From Bugula neritina (Eukaryota; Bryozoa; Gymnolaemata; Cheilostomatida; Bugulidae), in NCBI GenBank assembly GCA_964035545.1, contig OZ037766.1, positions 24,459,126 through 24,523,125 on the forward strand: DNA of 64,000 bases. The letters are read 5' to 3'. This document shows positions 62,808 through 64,000 of the stretch, piece by piece. Within the stretch, counting starts at the first letter, position 1. Each line of letters opens with the position of its first letter. The position numbers and the translations under genes are program-made. Below the pieces are notes generated by a model, which saw only the letters and a list, made by a program, of their open reading frames with translations, was not told where the DNA came from and ran no database searches.

Positions 62808-63178
62808 AATACAGTATACAGTGACTATAATACAGTGTGTAGTGACTGTAATACAGTGTACAGTGACTGTAATACAGTGTACAGTGACTGTAATACAGTG
62901 TACAGTGACTGTAATACAGTGTACAGTGACTGTGATACAGTGTATAGTGACTATAATGCAGTGTGTAGTGACTGTAATACAGAGTGCAGTGACTGTAATA
63001 CAGTGTACAGTGACTGTAATACAGTATACAGTGACTGTAATACTGTGTACAGTGACTATAATACAGTGTACAGTGACTGTAATACAGTATTACAGTGACT
63101 GTAATACAGTGTACAGTGACTGTAATACAGTGTATAGTGACTGTAATACAGTGTGTAGTGGCTGTAATACAGTGTACA
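62808..63178 (+). repeat. 21-bp minisatellite ACAGTGACTGTAATACAGTGT in a dlg intron
   Basis: About 17 copies start within 6 nt of the donor of dlg exon 11 (GTGAGT at 62802). The unit contains the near-palindrome TACAGTGACTGTA, so each copy can form a small hairpin. The 21-bp period keeps frames open and generates false ORFs of about 135 codons. Confidence 0.96.
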
Positions 63179-64000
63179 TTGATTACTGGCTGTCAAATCC
63201 TTTTAGTGCACAGTTCTTGCAGTATAAACTACAGATATATTGATGGATAATTATTACACATTGCATGCTCCAGCCAGTATGCTATGTACTACACATACAG
63301 TTGGTAGAGTAGATTATTATATAGCTGATTGCAGACTACTTATAGTACAATTTGTCTGCTGTAATGTCATTTCATTCCACTTGAGCATGCACTAGGACTT
63401 TATTCATGCTGTTGGTATCCACTCCACACCTACACTTCTGTTAATTAATGTACAGGTTTTGGTTGAATGAGGTAAAAGACTTCTTAGTGTTTATTCATAT
63501 TGTCTCCGCTCACTTACATTGTCTTTGTGGGCTCCTAGACAGAGTGGTGCAGTTGCATAACTGGCAAATCTTCATGAAATTAAATTTATGCTAAAAATAT
63601 ATTATATATAAATTCTTCTGTCATGTCTTCAATTTCTTTGCTTTATTCTTTCGCGTAATATATTCGGCATAATCTAAATTTCTGCAGTTGTGGTACTGTA
63701 CTACTACGTCTGAGCTGTAGATCATGTGATTTCATCTCCCTCTATGATTATCAACTAAATTTATAAATTTGGAATTGCTTTTCCTTTCCTCTGCAATCTG
63801 CTGTCTGTGCTAGTTTTAGACCACCCTTATGCAACCAATAATACAGCTACTTTATATATAGTATAACTCAGCTTTGTGGGTTTTCACACAAATTGTATTG
63901 GTAAGGAAAGCAACTCCGTGTGTCTCATTTACTAGCAACTACCTAAAGTAGGGGGGACATACATCAGCCCCACACTCCAAATTAGTATATTCATGCAATC
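63179..64000 (+). other. dlg intron, continuing past the window
   Basis: No further dlg exon (the linker before PDZ3 is expected next) is seen up to the end of the window. Confidence 0.6.

Noticed and set aside
62691..63243. Two frames of 135-140 codons with CNTVYSD-type repeats
   Set aside because: The 21-bp period of an intronic minisatellite keeps all frames open. The true dlg frame stops just after the donor.

Overview
The window is animal nuclear DNA: AT-rich, with intron-rich genes (GT..AG introns, exons mostly 50-250 bp), dispersed SINEs, MITE-like hairpin elements and many micro- and minisatellites. The gene set (SLC10 transporters, a CCP/TNFR-like membrane receptor, a GlnD/DUF294-type nucleotidyltransferase gene, the minor-spliceosome factor ZRSR2 and the scaffold Discs large) fits a marine invertebrate, plausibly a lophotrochozoan. 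The phylum cannot be fixed from the sequence alone. All gene models were built by eye from splice sites, reading phase and recognised protein families. Layout: (1) 1-2176, the last two exons of an SLC10-family transporter. (2) 2177-9090, intergenic, with a perfect 193-bp hairpin element and a tRNA-derived SINE. (3) 9091-16986, a complete 10-exon SLC10 paralogue of 533 aa in the same orientation, so a tandem pair. (4) 16987-24677, intergenic, including an ACTAAT/AGTAAT satellite block. (5) 24678-41879, a 13-exon, phase-consistent model of a 1229-aa single-pass receptor with a small Cys-rich/sushi ectodomain and a roughly 1000-residue cytoplasmic tail. I do not recognise this protein. (6) 43346-45627 on the minus strand, a two-exon gene with a GlnD-like nucleotidyltransferase core. 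(7) 47074-53960 on the minus strand, a complete 12-exon ZRSR2 gene of 563 aa. (8) 53961-55719, a divergent promoter region largely filled with satellite. (9) 55720 to the end, the 5' portion of discs large: L27, proline-rich linker, PDZ1, PDZ2, running off the window. The genes do not form a functional cluster apart from the SLC10 tandem pair and the head-to-head ZRSR2/dlg arrangement. The most unusual structural signal is that tandem repeats or insertions start at, or within about 60 nt of, the 5' splice donor in seven separate introns. In one case the repeat unit itself carries the splice donor. In another, a SINE target-site duplication has copied the exon-intron junction. Other points of interest are the unrecognised receptor with possible RHIM-like tail motifs, a MITE family with two full copies, a Harbinger-type MITE with an intact TTA duplication, and a composite satellite shared by two loci about 34 kb apart.
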